Below are positions 1-8,937 of a stretch of DNA of 24,429 bases, piece by piece. A model generated the notes under the pieces. The model saw only the letters and a program-made list of their open reading frames with translations, searched no databases and had not been told where the DNA came from. How positions within the stretch are numbered: the stretch's first letter is position 1; every line of letters begins with the position of its first letter. Origin of the DNA: DAOTEJ01 sp035454085 (GTDB taxonomy: Bacteria; Pseudomonadota; Gammaproteobacteria; Burkholderiales; Burkholderiaceae_F); contig DAOTEJ010000035.1 of the NCBI GenBank assembly GCA_035454085.1, positions 1-24,429 of the forward strand. Reading direction: 5' to 3'. Both the position numbers and the translations under genes were made by a program.

Positions 1-4
1 TGGC

Positions 5-940
5 TCAGGGCACGATCTCCTGGGTCTCGTCCTTGCGGGCGGGCTTGACCAGATCCTCGCGCTTGACGCCGAGGTACATGGCGATCGCCGCGGCGACGAA
101 CACCGACGAGTAGATGCCGAAGATGATGCCGATGGTCAGCGCCAGCGCGAAGTAGTGCAGCGCCGGACCGCCGAAAAAGAACATCGCCAGCGTCATGCAC
201 AGCGTCGAGCCGTGGGTGATCATGGTGCGCGAGATCGTGGCCGTGATCGCGGAGTTGATCACCTCCTGGGTGTCGGCGCGGCGCATCTTCTTGAAGTGCT
301 CGCGCACCCGGTCGAAGATGATCACGGACTCGTTGACCGAGTAGCCCAGCACCGCCAGCACCGCCGCCAGCACCGGCAGCGAGAACTCCCAGCGGAAGAT
401 GGCGAACACGCCCAGCACGAGAATCACGTCGTGCAGGTTGGCGACGATCGCGGCCACCGAGAACTTCCACTCGAAGCGCAGGGCCAAGTAGATCATGATG
501 CCCACGATCACGAGCAGCAGCGCCAGGCCGCCGTCGTGGGCCAGTTCCTCGCCCACCTGCGGCCCGACGAATTCGACCCGCTGCAGCTTGGCGCTCGCGT
601 CCAGCGCTTGCAGCACCTCCATGATCTGCTGCGCCTGCTGGCCGGAGTTGCCTCCGTCGCGCAGCGGCAGGCGGATGAGCACGTCACGCGCGGTGCCGAA
701 GTTCTGCACCGAGAACTCGCCCTCCACCTTGGGCGTGATCGCGCCGCGGATCTTCTCGAGCTCGGCGGCCTGCGCGTAGCTCACCTCCATCACCGTGCCG
801 CCGGTGAACTCGATCGACAGCGCGAGGCCGCGGGTGACGAGGAAGAACACGGCGACCAGGAACGAGATCAGCGAGATCGCGTTCAGGATCAGCGAGTAGC
901 GCATGAAGGGAATCGTGCGCTTGATGCGGAAGAACTCCAT
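5..940 (-). CDS. secF: SecF, protein-export membrane subunit
   Basis: SecF pairs with SecD and YajC next to SecYEG in the inner membrane and uses proton flow to help pull preproteins into the periplasm. The 311-residue product is close to the usual SecF length. It has a first membrane segment at about residues 14-36, then the SecF version of the D1 motif (IEFTGGT, 43-49), a periplasmic loop, and a block of five membrane segments carrying the SecF signature SVNESVIIFDRVRE near residue 205. It starts at an ATG 23 bases after the secD stop codon, so the two are almost certainly cotranscribed. The stop codon lies at the window edge, so what follows in the operon is not visible. Confidence 0.97.
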   Translation of the reverse strand: MEFFRIKRTIPFMRYSLILNAISLISFLVAVFFLVTRGLALSIEFTGGTVMEVSYAQAAELEKIRGAITPKVEGEFSVQNFGTARDVLIRLPLRDGGNSGQQAQQIMEVLQALDASAKLQRVEFVGPQVGEELAHDGGLALLLVIVGIMIYLALRFEWKFSVAAIVANLHDVILVLGVFAIFRWEFSLPVLAAVLAVLGYSVNESVIIFDRVREHFKKMRRADTQEVINSAITATISRTMITHGSTLCMTLAMFFFGGPALHYFALALTIGIIFGIYSSVFVAAAIAMYLGVKREDLVKPARKDETQEIVP

Positions 941-963
941 TTACTTCTCCTGGCGCGAGGCGT

Positions 964-2829
964 TCACTTGGCCGCGGCGGTGTCGGGCCGCCAGACCTGG
1001 CCCACCGAGATGGCCGCGAGCTTCTTGCGGCTGCCGTAGACCAGGTTGACCAGCGCGCGCGACACGAACACGGCGGTGAAGATCGAGGTGAGGATGCCCA
1101 GGCAGTGCACCACCGCGAAGCCGCGCACCGGACCCGAGCCGAAGATCAGCAGGGCCACGCCCGCGATCAGCGTGGTGATGTTCGAGTCCAGGATGGTGGC
1201 GAAGGCCTTGTCGTAGCCCTCGGTGATCGCCTGCTGCGGCGGCCGGCCGTTGCGCAGTTCCTCGCGCACGCGTTCGTTGATCAGCACGTTCGCGTCGATG
1301 GCCATGCCCAGCGCCAGCGCGATGGCGGCAATGCCGGGCAGGGTCAGCGTGGCCTGCAGCAGCGACAGCAGCGCGATCAGCATCATCACGTTGCACGCCA
1401 GCGCCACCACCGAGATCAGGCCGAAGACGCGGTAGTACAGGATCATGAACACCGCGATCGCCGCGAAGCCGTAGAGCGTGGAGTAGAAGCCGCGCTTGAT
1501 GTTCTCGGCTCCCAGGCTGGGGCCGACCAGGCGCTCCTCGATGATCTCCATGGGCGCGGCCAGCGAGCCCGAGCGGATCAGCAGCGCCAGGTCGGTGGTC
1601 TCCTGCACGCTGAAGTTGCCGGTGATCTGGAACTGGTTGCCGAACTCGCCCTGGATCGTGGCCACCGAGATCGCCTCGCCCTTGCCCTTCTCGTAGAGCA
1701 CGATGGCCATGGGCTTGCCGATGTTGTCGCGGGTGATCGCGCGCATCGCGCGCCCGCCGGCCTCGTCGAGCCGCACCGACACCGCCGGACGCTGGTTCTG
1801 GTCCATGGTGGCGGCGGCGTTGTTGAGCTGGTTGCCCGTGACCACCACCTCGCGCTTGAGGCCGACCTGGCCGGTGCCGCCGTTGGCGCGGCGCTCGGGC
1901 ACCGTCAGCGCCGCCGAGCCGGGCTGCGCCGCGGTATCCACCATGCGGATCTCGAGCGTGGCCGTGCGGCCGATCAGTTGCTTGGCGCGCGCCACGTCCT
2001 GCACGCCGGGCAACTGCACCACGATGCGGTCGGCGCCCTGCTGCTGGATCACCGGCTCGGCCACGCCGAGCTCGTTGATGCGGTTGTGCAGGGTGCTGAT
2101 GTTCTGCTTGAGCGCGCTGTCCTGCACCTCCTTGCGCGTGGCCGGCGTCAGGCTCACCACCAGGCTCAGCTCAGAGCCCGTGCCTTCCTCGCGGAACTGC
2201 AACTCGCGCAGGGAGTCGCGCAGCAGGTCCTCGGCGCGGGCGCGCGCCTCGGGTTCGCGGAAGGCGATCACCAGGGTGTCGCCGTCGCGCCGGATGCCGG
2301 CATGGCGGATGTTCTTGTCGCGCAGCAGGGTGCGCATGTCGCTGGTGAAGGTCTCGAGCCGCTTGTCCACCGCGGCGCGCATGTCGACCTGCATCAGGAA
2401 GTGCACGCCGCCGCGCAGGTCCAGGCCCAGGTACATCGGCAGCGCGTGGATCGCGCGCAGCCAGGCCGGCGTGTTGGGCACCAGGTTGAGCGCCACGGTG
2501 TAGCCGGCATCGGCGGGGTCGGGGTTGAGCGCGCGCTCGAGCGCCTCGCGGCCCTTGAGCTGCAACTCCGCCTCGGTGGGGCGGAAGCGCACGCGCACGC
2601 TGCTGCTCTGCGCGCCGGCGTCGAAGTAGACGTTCTCGGGCTTGATCCCGGCCGAGCTCAGGATGGACTCGACCCGGCCCATCAGGGCCGGATCGACCTT
2701 CACCGTGGACTTGGCGCCCGAGACCTGCAGCGCGGGCGACTCGCCGAAGAAGTTCGGCAGCGTGTACACCAGGCCGAACAACAGGGCGATGCCGATCGCG
2801 ACGTACTTCCAGAGGGGATATCGATTCAT
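964..2829 (-). CDS. secD: SecD, protein-export membrane subunit
   Basis: SecD is the large partner of SecF in the SecDF-YajC complex, which drives the late, periplasmic steps of Sec translocation with the proton gradient. The 621-residue length matches the family (about 615). Residues 8-26 form the first membrane segment, the D1 motif LGLDLRGG is at 134-141, a large periplasmic P1 region follows, and the C-terminal membrane block holds AIDANVLINERVREE, the SecD signature. Upstream of the ATG there is only a modest AGGG. One hundred bases separate it from yajC, and this interval contains a perfect hairpin (2898-2921) that could tune how much secD message is made relative to yajC. Confidence 0.97.
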   Translation of the reverse strand: MNRYPLWKYVAIGIALLFGLVYTLPNFFGESPALQVSGAKSTVKVDPALMGRVESILSSAGIKPENVYFDAGAQSSSVRVRFRPTEAELQLKGREALERALNPDPADAGYTVALNLVPNTPAWLRAIHALPMYLGLDLRGGVHFLMQVDMRAAVDKRLETFTSDMRTLLRDKNIRHAGIRRDGDTLVIAFREPEARARAEDLLRDSLRELQFREEGTGSELSLVVSLTPATRKEVQDSALKQNISTLHNRINELGVAEPVIQQQGADRIVVQLPGVQDVARAKQLIGRTATLEIRMVDTAAQPGSAALTVPERRANGGTGQVGLKREVVVTGNQLNNAAATMDQNQRPAVSVRLDEAGGRAMRAITRDNIGKPMAIVLYEKGKGEAISVATIQGEFGNQFQITGNFSVQETTDLALLIRSGSLAAPMEIIEERLVGPSLGAENIKRGFYSTLYGFAAIAVFMILYYRVFGLISVVALACNVMMLIALLSLLQATLTLPGIAAIALALGMAIDANVLINERVREELRNGRPPQQAITEGYDKAFATILDSNITTLIAGVALLIFGSGPVRGFAVVHCLGILTSIFTAVFVSRALVNLVYGSRKKLAAISVGQVWRPDTAAAK

Positions 2830-2897
2830 GGCGAGAACCCTGGCGGGTTGCCCGGTGGGACAGGCGAGGCGCCTGGACGGCGGGGTGTGAAACGGAT

Positions 2898-2921
2898 CCG
2901 GGCGCCCTCGCGGGCGCCCGG
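2898..2921 (-). other. Perfect intercistronic hairpin between yajC and secD
   Basis: A 10-bp inverted repeat (2898-2907 with 2912-2921) has no mismatch, a 4-base loop and an all-G/C stem. It begins 8 bases beyond the yajC stop codon. In the direction of transcription only a short TTT follows within about ten bases, so it is a poor classical terminator. It is more likely an attenuator or a stabiliser of the yajC message 3' end. The structure is seen directly; the role is inference. Confidence 0.6.
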
Positions 2922-2929
2922 TGCAGACA

Positions 2930-3283
2930 TCAGATCGACTTGAGCGTGCCCTTGGGCAACAGGGTCTGGATCGCCATGCGCTGCATGGAGATCTCGACCG
3001 GCTTGCCGTCCACGGCGGCGATCTGCAGGGTCACGTACTGGTCCGAGAGCTCGGTGATCTTGCCGGTGATGCCGCCGGCGGAGACCACCTCGTCGCCCTT
3101 GTTCAGGCCGTCGATCAGCGCCTTGTGCTCCTTCTGGCGCTTGACCTGCGGACGGATCAGCAGGAAGTAGAAGACCACGAAGATCAGGACCATGAAGCCC
3201 AGCGAGGTCAGCATGGACTCGGGGCCGGCCTGCGCGGCGGGCGCGGCCTGGGCGTAGGCGTCGGAAATCAGGAACACGGGCAT
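2930..3283 (-). CDS. yajC: YajC, preprotein translocase accessory subunit
   Basis: YajC is a small single-span inner-membrane protein that copurifies with SecDF. The 117-residue product has a short Ala/Gln-rich N terminus, one membrane segment at about residues 25-44 ending in the conserved LLIRPQ, then a charged cytoplasmic domain with KGDEVVSAGGITGKI, the family hallmark. It lies between tgt and secD in the order usual for proteobacteria. The GGAG directly touches the ATG, an unusually short ribosome-binding spacing, but the N terminus (FLISDAYAQ) matches how related YajC proteins begin, so the start is probably right. A TATAAT box 57 bases upstream suggests its own promoter. Confidence 0.96.
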   Translation of the reverse strand: MPVFLISDAYAQAAPAAQAGPESMLTSLGFMVLIFVVFYFLLIRPQVKRQKEHKALIDGLNKGDEVVSAGGITGKITELSDQYVTLQIAAVDGKPVEISMQRMAIQTLLPKGTLKSI

Positions 3284-3339
3284 CTCCAGTCGTTCGGTCG
3301 GGCGGCGAGACCCACGGGGCCCCGCCGCAAAGCCGCGCG

Positions 3340-3345
3340 ATTATA
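3340..3345 (-). promoter_or_regulatory. Consensus -10 box ahead of yajC-secD-secF
   Basis: The minus strand reads exactly TATAAT in the 94-base interval between the tgt stop and the yajC start. This is striking in DNA this GC-rich. No good TTGACA-like -35 is visible at 16-18 bases spacing, and there is no exact extended TGn motif. Predicted transcription start is near 3333, giving a leader of about 50 bases. Promoter status is inferred from the motif alone. Confidence 0.45.
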
Positions 3346-3377
3346 GCCAGCCGCCCGCACCCGCCCCGGCACCGGGA

Positions 3378-4510
<1,133 letters not shown>

Positions 4511-4511
<1 letters not shown>

Positions 4512-5551
4512 CAGGCTTTCCTCTCGATGAGCATGGCGTCGCCGTAGCTGAAGAAGCGGTAGCCCCGTGCGACGGCGTGCGCATATGCGGCCAGGATGCG
4601 CTCGCGCCCGGCCAGCGCCGACACCAGCATCAGCAGGGTGGACTTGGGCAGGTGGAAGTTGGTGATCAGCGCATCGACCACGCGAAAGGCGTAGCCGGGC
4701 GTGATGAAGAGCGCCGTGTCGCGGGCGCCCCCCTGCACCCGCCCGGAAGCCACGGCGGCGGACTCGAGCGTGCGCAGGCTGGTGGTACCCACCGCGACCA
4801 CGCGCCGGCCGGCGGCCTTGGCGGCGTTGATGCGCGCCGCGGCCTCGTCGGTGATGCAGCACCACTCCGCGTGCATCCTGTGCTCGGCAAGGTTTTCCAC
4901 CCGTACCGGCTGGAAGGTGCCCGCGCCCACGTGCAGGGTCACGAACACGCGCTCGATGCCGCGCGCCGCCAGGCGTTCGATCATCTCGGGCGTGAAGTGC
5001 AGGCCGGCCGTGGGCGCGGCCACCGCGCCGGGCTTGGCCGCATAGACCGTCTGGTAGCGACGCTCGTCCTGCGCGTCGGCCGCGTGGGTGATGTACGGCG
5101 GCAACGGCACCTCGCCCAGGCGATCGAGCGTGGCGAGCACGGGCTCGTCGAACTCGAGCGCATAGAACTCGCCGTCGCGACCGCTGACCGTGGCGCCCAC
5201 CGTGGCCGCGCCGCTGCCGAAGGAAAGGCGCGTGCCGGCCCTGGGCGACTTGCTCGCCCGCAGCAAGGCAAGCGCAGTGCACGGCCCGGTCACGCGTTCG
5301 ACGAGCGCCTCGACCTTCCCGCCCGTGGCCTTCTCGCCGTGCAGCCGCGCCTTGATCACCCGCGTGTCGTTGAACACCAGCAGGTCGTCGGGCCGCAGCA
5401 GGGTCTCGAGTTCAGCGAAGCGCCGGTCCGCCAGCCCGTCGGGCGCGAGGTGCAGCAGGCGCGAGTCGCCGCGGCGCTCGGGCGGGCTCTGAGCAATCAG
5501 CTCGGACGGCAGTTCGAAATCGAAGTCGGAGAGTTTCAGATCGGCGTTCAT
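4511..5551 (-). CDS. queA: S-adenosylmethionine:tRNA ribosyltransferase-isomerase (QueA)
   Basis: QueA transfers the ribosyl part of SAM onto preQ1 in tRNA, making epoxyqueuosine, directly after Tgt has acted. The 346-residue sequence carries family blocks such as LIAQSPPERRGDSRLL near the N terminus, LLVFNDTRVIKARLHG, PTAGLHFTPE and, near the C terminus, LITNFHLPKSTLLMLVSA. The frame is open another 50 codons upstream, but that part is not QueA-like. The start at 5551 (MNADLKLSDFDFELP) fits the family. No good ribosome binding site is visible before it. It is 158 bases downstream of tRNA-Leu and overlaps tgt by one base. Confidence 0.97.
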
Positions 5552-5709
5552 GGCTTGACCGGCCAGGAGTGAGGGAATCGCAGACCGCTCCCCGTCCGGA
5601 GCCCGAGGAAAGCGAAGGTTCTGGCTTGAGCAGGCCTCGCGCAGCGAGGTCTGCAGCACCTTGGATGCGAGTGCGCTCCCGCAGGGCTCGCGTGCCTTCA
5701 AAGTGAGTC
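5552..5709. other. Structured non-coding interval between tRNA-Leu and queA
   Basis: This stretch has three local hairpins: 5630-5654 (11-pair stem if read from the plus strand, where one pair is G.U; an A.C mismatch on the minus strand), 5667-5691 (GCGAGTGCG against CGCA and CTCGC with a GGG bulge) and 5587-5602 (GCTCC/GGAGC). A longer inverted repeat GCAGACC...GGTCTGC (5580-5586, 5648-5654) spans part of it. The queA frame is open across it, but the translation is not QueA-like. I see no clear promoter or preQ1 riboswitch core. Function unknown. Confidence 0.4.
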
Positions 5710-5794
5710 TGGTGCCCGGGGAGGGATTCGAACCCTCACGCTGTTTAGGCGGCGGATTTTGAATCCGCTGTGTCTACCGTTCCACCACCCGGGC
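5710..5794 (-). tRNA. tRNA-Leu (anticodon CAA)
   Basis: The minus strand folds as a class II tRNA of 85 bases including an encoded CCA end. The 7-bp acceptor is GCCCGGG/CCCGGGC, the anticodon arm is GCGGA-TTCAAAA-TCCGC with anticodon CAA (reads UUG), there is a leucine-type long variable arm, and the T arm is GAGGG-TTCGAAT-CCCTC. The A36-A37-A38 run in the anticodon loop is the recognition feature for MiaA, which is also encoded in this window. It lies between panD and queA on the same strand. Confidence 0.97.
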
Positions 5795-5803
5795 GCGATC
5801 GCG

Positions 5804-5809
5804 ATTATC
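5804..5809 (-). promoter_or_regulatory. Candidate -10 box for tRNA-Leu
   Basis: GATAAT on the minus strand ends 9 bases before the first base of the tRNA, a reasonable distance for transcription to start just ahead of the mature 5' end. No convincing -35 is seen, and the region upstream is the end of panD. It is a weak call from one hexamer. Confidence 0.3.
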
Positions 5810-5821
5810 GCCTGCGCGGCT

Positions 5822-6202
5822 TCAGCCCTGCTGCACCGGCACGTGGTGGCGCAGTTCCTTCTGCCGGTTGCGCTCGTCCACGAACACCAGGCGCGGCTGA
5901 TGGCTGCGCGCCTCGTCTTCCGTGTAGTCGGCGAAGGTGGCGATGATCACCAGGTCGCCCACCTGCGCCTGGCGCGCCGCCGAGCCGTTGAGCGAGATCG
6001 TGCCCGAGCCGCGCTCGGCCACGATGGCGTAGGTGTTCAGGCGCGCGCCGTTGGACACGTTCCAGATCTCCACCCGCTCGAACTCGCGGATGTCGGCGGC
6101 CTCGAGCAGGTCGAGGTCGATCGCGCAGGAGCCTTCGTAGTGCAGCTCGGCGGCAGTGACGGTGGCGCGGTGGATCTTGGACTTGAGCAGGTTGCGTTGC
6201 AC
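5822..6202 (-). CDS. panD: Aspartate 1-decarboxylase (PanD)
   Basis: PanD decarboxylates L-aspartate to beta-alanine, one of the two substrates joined by PanC, and needs self-cleavage to form a pyruvoyl cofactor. The 126-residue proenzyme has the Gly24-Ser25 cleavage site (YEGSCAIDL) and the active-site Arg54 and Tyr58 at their usual numbers. The start codon is GTG, not ATG. It is supported by an AGGAG five bases upstream and by the family-typical N terminus MQRNLLKSKIHRATVT. That ribosome binding site overlaps the panC stop codon, so panC and panD are one translational unit completing the pantothenate pathway in order B-C-D. Confidence 0.97.
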   Translation of the reverse strand: MQRNLLKSKIHRATVTAAELHYEGSCAIDLDLLEAADIREFERVEIWNVSNGARLNTYAIVAERGSGTISLNGSAARQAQVGDLVIIATFADYTEDEARSHQPRLVFVDERNRQKELRHHVPVQQG

Positions 6203-6207
6203 GCCGG

Positions 6208-6212
6208 CTCCT
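6208..6212 (-). promoter_or_regulatory. Ribosome binding site of panD, overlapping the panC stop
   Basis: AGGAG on the minus strand lies five bases before the GTG start of panD and shares its A and first G with the TAG stop codon of panC. It decides the GTG start and suggests ribosomes finishing panC reinitiate on panD. Confidence 0.65.
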
Positions 6213-7053
6213 AGATCTCGAGGTTGTCGATCAGGCGCGTGGGGCCGATCTTCGCGGCGGCCAGCACCACCAGCGGCGTGCCCGCGGCGATCTGCTCGGT
6301 GCTGGGCGCGGTGAGCGAGTCCTGGCGGCGCAGCGCCACGTAGTCCACCTTCCAGCCGCGCGCGCCGAGCTCGCGCACGGCCTCGGCCTCGATCGCGGCG
6401 CGGTCGGTGGCGCCGGCCTTGAGCTTGGCCTGCACTTCGCGCAGCACGGCGTGCAGGCGCGGCGCCTCGGCGCGCTCGGCGGCGCTGAGGTAGCGGTTGC
6501 GCGAGGACAGGGCCAGGCCGTCGGCATCGCGCACCGTCTCATGCGGCACGATCTCGGTGGGCAGGGCGAACTGACGGCACATGTTGCGCACGATCATCAG
6601 CTGCTGGTAGTCCTTCTTGCCGAACACGGCCACGCGCGGCTGCACGCAGGAGAAGAGCTTCATCACCACGGTCGACACGCCGGTGAAGAAGCCCGGCCGA
6701 AACTCGCCCTCGAGGATGTCGCCCAGGTCGTTGGGCGGCTGCACGCGGTAGCTCTGCGGCTCGGGGTACATCTCGCCCTCGTTGGGCGCGAACAGCGCGT
6801 ACACCCGGTTCTGGGCCTGCAGCTTGGCGATGTCGTCGGCCAGGGTGCGCGGGTACTTGTCGAAGTCCTCGTTGGGGCCGAACTGCAGCCGGTTCACGAA
6901 GATCGAGGCCACCACCGGGTCGCCGTGGCGGTGCGCCATCTCCATCAGCGCCAGGTGGCCGGCATGGAGGTTGCCCATGGTCGGCACGAAGGCGATGCGG
7001 TTCTGGCCGCGCAGCTGGTCGCGCAGTTCCTCAATGGTGTGAACGACTTTCAT
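6211..7053 (-). CDS. panC: Pantothenate synthetase (PanC)
   Basis: PanC joins pantoate and beta-alanine with ATP (through a pantoyl-adenylate) to give pantothenate. The 280-residue product has the nucleotidyltransferase HIGH-type motif MGNLHAGH at 26-33, the conserved FGPNEDFDKYPRTL block, FFTGVSTVV and the KMSKS-like region VFGKKDYQQL. LSSRNRYLS is also present. The frame extends far upstream across panB, but the start at 7053 (MKVVHTIEELR) is right by family length. A GAGG lies three bases ahead of the ATG. It is 35 bases after the panB stop. Confidence 0.97.
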   Translation of the reverse strand: MKVVHTIEELRDQLRGQNRIAFVPTMGNLHAGHLALMEMAHRHGDPVVASIFVNRLQFGPNEDFDKYPRTLADDIAKLQAQNRVYALFAPNEGEMYPEPQSYRVQPPNDLGDILEGEFRPGFFTGVSTVVMKLFSCVQPRVAVFGKKDYQQLMIVRNMCRQFALPTEIVPHETVRDADGLALSSRNRYLSAAERAEAPRLHAVLREVQAKLKAGATDRAAIEAEAVRELGARGWKVDYVALRRQDSLTAPSTEQIAAGTPLVVLAAAKIGPTRLIDNLEI

Positions 7054-7088
7054 GGGCCTCGGCGCCGGGTGGACGGCGCGCGGGCGGA

Positions 7089-7913
7089 CTAGAAACTGTG
7101 CTCGAGCGCCGGAAAGGCGCGCGATTGTACGGCAGCCACATAGGCCTCGATGGCCGCGCGGATGCCGGGCGCGCCGTCCATGAAGTTCTTCGCGAACTTG
7201 GGCACGCGCCCCGGATAGACCCCGAGCAGGTCGTGCAACACCAGCACCTGGCCGGCGCAGTCCTTGCCGGCGCCGATGCCGATGGTGGGCATGGTGAGCA
7301 TCTCGGTCAGCTCGGCAGCCAGCGCGGCGGGCACCATCTCCAGCACCAGCATGCTGGCACCCGCGGCCTGCAGCGCCAGCGCATCGGCCTTGAGGCGCTC
7401 GGCCGCGGCCTCGGTCTTGCCCTGCACGCGGTAGCCGCCCAGGGCGTGGACCGACTGCGGCGTGAGCCCCAGGTGCGCGCACACCGGGATGCCGCGCGAG
7501 GCCATCATCTCGACGGCCGGCACCAGCCAGTCGCCGCCCTCGACCTTCACCATCTGCGCCCCGGCCTGCATCAGGCGCGCGGCGTTGTCGTAGGCGGCGC
7601 GCGCGTCCGACTGGAAGGTGCCGAAAGGCAGGTCGGCGATCACCCAGGCGCTGCGGTTGCCGCGCGCCACCGCGGCGGTGTGGTACGCCATCTGCTCGAG
7701 CGTGACCGGCAGCGTGGAACCGTGCCCCTGCACCACCATGCCGAGCGAATCGCCCACCAGCAGGCAGTGCACGCCGGCGGCGTCGAGCAGCGCGGCGAAC
7801 GAGGCGTCGTAGCAGGTGAGCACGGCGATGGGCTGGCCCTCGGCGCGCATCCTGGCCAGCGTGTGCAGCGTCACGGGCTTGCGGGCGGCCTCGGCGGGCG
7901 CGTTGGCATACAT
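7089..7913 (-). CDS. panB: 3-methyl-2-oxobutanoate hydroxymethyltransferase (PanB)
   Basis: PanB adds a one-carbon unit from 5,10-methylene-tetrahydrofolate to 2-oxoisovalerate to make ketopantoate, the first committed step to pantothenate. The 274-residue protein shows TCYDASFA near residue 35, the metal-site block LLVGDSLGMVVQG, VKVEGG and the C-terminal MPTIGIGAGKDCAGQVLVLHD. A GGAG seven bases before the ATG supports the start. It comes 32 bases after the kinase gene. The pathway needs folate, and the folate gene folK lies in the same run of genes. Confidence 0.97.
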   Translation of the reverse strand: MYANAPAEAARKPVTLHTLARMRAEGQPIAVLTCYDASFAALLDAAGVHCLLVGDSLGMVVQGHGSTLPVTLEQMAYHTAAVARGNRSAWVIADLPFGTFQSDARAAYDNAARLMQAGAQMVKVEGGDWLVPAVEMMASRGIPVCAHLGLTPQSVHALGGYRVQGKTEAAAERLKADALALQAAGASMLVLEMVPAALAAELTEMLTMPTIGIGAGKDCAGQVLVLHDLLGVYPGRVPKFAKNFMDGAPGIRAAIEAYVAAVQSRAFPALEHSF

Positions 7914-7945
7914 GGCGGTCTCCGTGGGACTCGGGTGGGCTGGCC

Positions 7946-8581
7946 TCAGGCGGCCAGGTTGAAATGCTCGCGCCGGCCGCGCATCCCCGCAACGCGGGTC
8001 AACAGCAGGTCCAGGTCGGCCGGCGCATCGGCCAAATCGAGATGCTCGGTATTGACCTCGAGCACCGGCGCGGCCTCGTAGCGGTGGAAGAACTCGGCAT
8101 AGGCCGCGCTCAGGCGCTCCAGATAGGCACGCGACAGGCCCGACTCGGCAGGATCGGCGCGGCGCGCCACGCGCGCCGCCAGAGTCGCCGGCTCGGCGCG
8201 CAGGTAGATCACCAGGTCGGGCACCACCGCGTCCAACGCCATGCGAGCAGCCAGCGCCTCGTACAGGGCGAGTTCGTCGGGCGCGAGCGTGAGCCGCGCG
8301 AACAGCGCGTCCTTCTCGAACAGGAAGTCGGCCACCAGGGGCCGCGCGGCGCGCCGCCCGGCGAGCACCCGGTGCTGCGCCGCGCGCTGCACGAGGAAGG
8401 CCAGCTGGGTGGCCAGCGCGTGGCGCGCGCCCTCGCGGTAGTAGCGCGCCAGGAAGGGGTTGTCGTGGGGCGCCTCGAGCAGCAGCTCCGCGCCCAGGCG
8501 CTGCGCCAGACGGCGCGCGAGCGTGGTCTTGCCCACCCCGATCGGCCCTTCGATCACCACGTGCGCGGGCAAGGGCTTCAT
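7946..8581 (-). CDS. Deoxynucleoside (deoxyadenosine/deoxyguanosine-type) kinase
   Basis: The enzyme most likely phosphorylates deoxynucleosides with ATP in nucleoside salvage. The 211-residue sequence opens with a P-loop GPIGVGKTT at residues 12-20 after a short beta strand, followed by EAPHDNPFLARYY, which fits the dNK family. A lid-like stretch has several arginines (AARVARRADPAES). The ATG at 8581 overlaps the stop of the upstream membrane-protein gene (ATGA) and has no ribosome binding site of its own, so coupled translation is likely. The frame is open further upstream, but that part is a shadow of the membrane-protein gene. Exact substrate preference cannot be read from the sequence. 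Confidence 0.9.
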   Translation of the reverse strand: MKPLPAHVVIEGPIGVGKTTLARRLAQRLGAELLLEAPHDNPFLARYYREGARHALATQLAFLVQRAAQHRVLAGRRAARPLVADFLFEKDALFARLTLAPDELALYEALAARMALDAVVPDLVIYLRAEPATLAARVARRADPAESGLSRAYLERLSAAYAEFFHRYEAAPVLEVNTEHLDLADAPADLDLLLTRVAGMRGRREHFNLAA

Positions 8582-8931
8582 GGGGAACGGAAGATGAAGT
8601 AGACCGCGCCCACCATGCACAGCCCCGCCCAGAGGTAGTCGAGCTTGAGCGGCTCGCGCATGTAGAACACCGCGAAGGGCACGAACACCGACAGGGTGAT
8701 GACCTCCTGCAGGATCTTGAGCTGCCCCAGGCTCATCGCCGTGTAGCCGATGCGGTTCGCAGGCACCTGCAGCAGGTACTCGAACAGCGCAATCCCCCAG
8801 CTCACCAGCGCGGCGATCCACCACGGGCGGTCGTTGAGGTTCTTGAGGTGTGCGTACCACGCGAAGGTCATGAAGACGTTCGAGGCGATCAGCAACCCCG
8901 TGGTCTGGACGACGACCGGAATCGCGGGCAC
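8578..8931 (-). CDS. DMT-family small membrane protein (DUF486)
   Basis: This 117-residue protein has four predicted membrane segments (about residues 5-22, 38-55, 70-88 and 98-114) and matches my memory of the DUF486/DMT-like family through LNDRPWWIAALVSWGIALFEY and QVPANRIG. No transport substrate is established for the family as far as I know. The start chosen is a GTG at 8931, six bases after folK ends; residue 20 (MTFAWYAH) would be a shorter alternative but would cut the first membrane segment. Its stop codon overlaps the start of the deoxynucleoside kinase. Confidence 0.85.
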   Translation of the reverse strand: MPAIPVVVQTTGLLIASNVFMTFAWYAHLKNLNDRPWWIAALVSWGIALFEYLLQVPANRIGYTAMSLGQLKILQEVITLSVFVPFAVFYMREPLKLDYLWAGLCMVGAVYFIFRSP

Positions 8932-8937
8932 GGCGCC

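Noticed and set aside
1105..2943. A 612-codon plus-strand open frame opposite secD
   Set aside because: Antisense shadow of secD with His/Gln/Asp-rich content and no family features.
4512..5282. N-terminal extension of the tgt frame through queA
   Set aside because: The extra sequence is an out-of-frame reading of queA; Tgt homology begins at the ATG at 4511.
5552..5701. A 50-codon extension of queA, and a possible preQ1 riboswitch in its leader
   Set aside because: QueA homology starts at 5551. The extension is not QueA-like, and I could not find the small A-rich pseudoknot core expected of a preQ1-I riboswitch.
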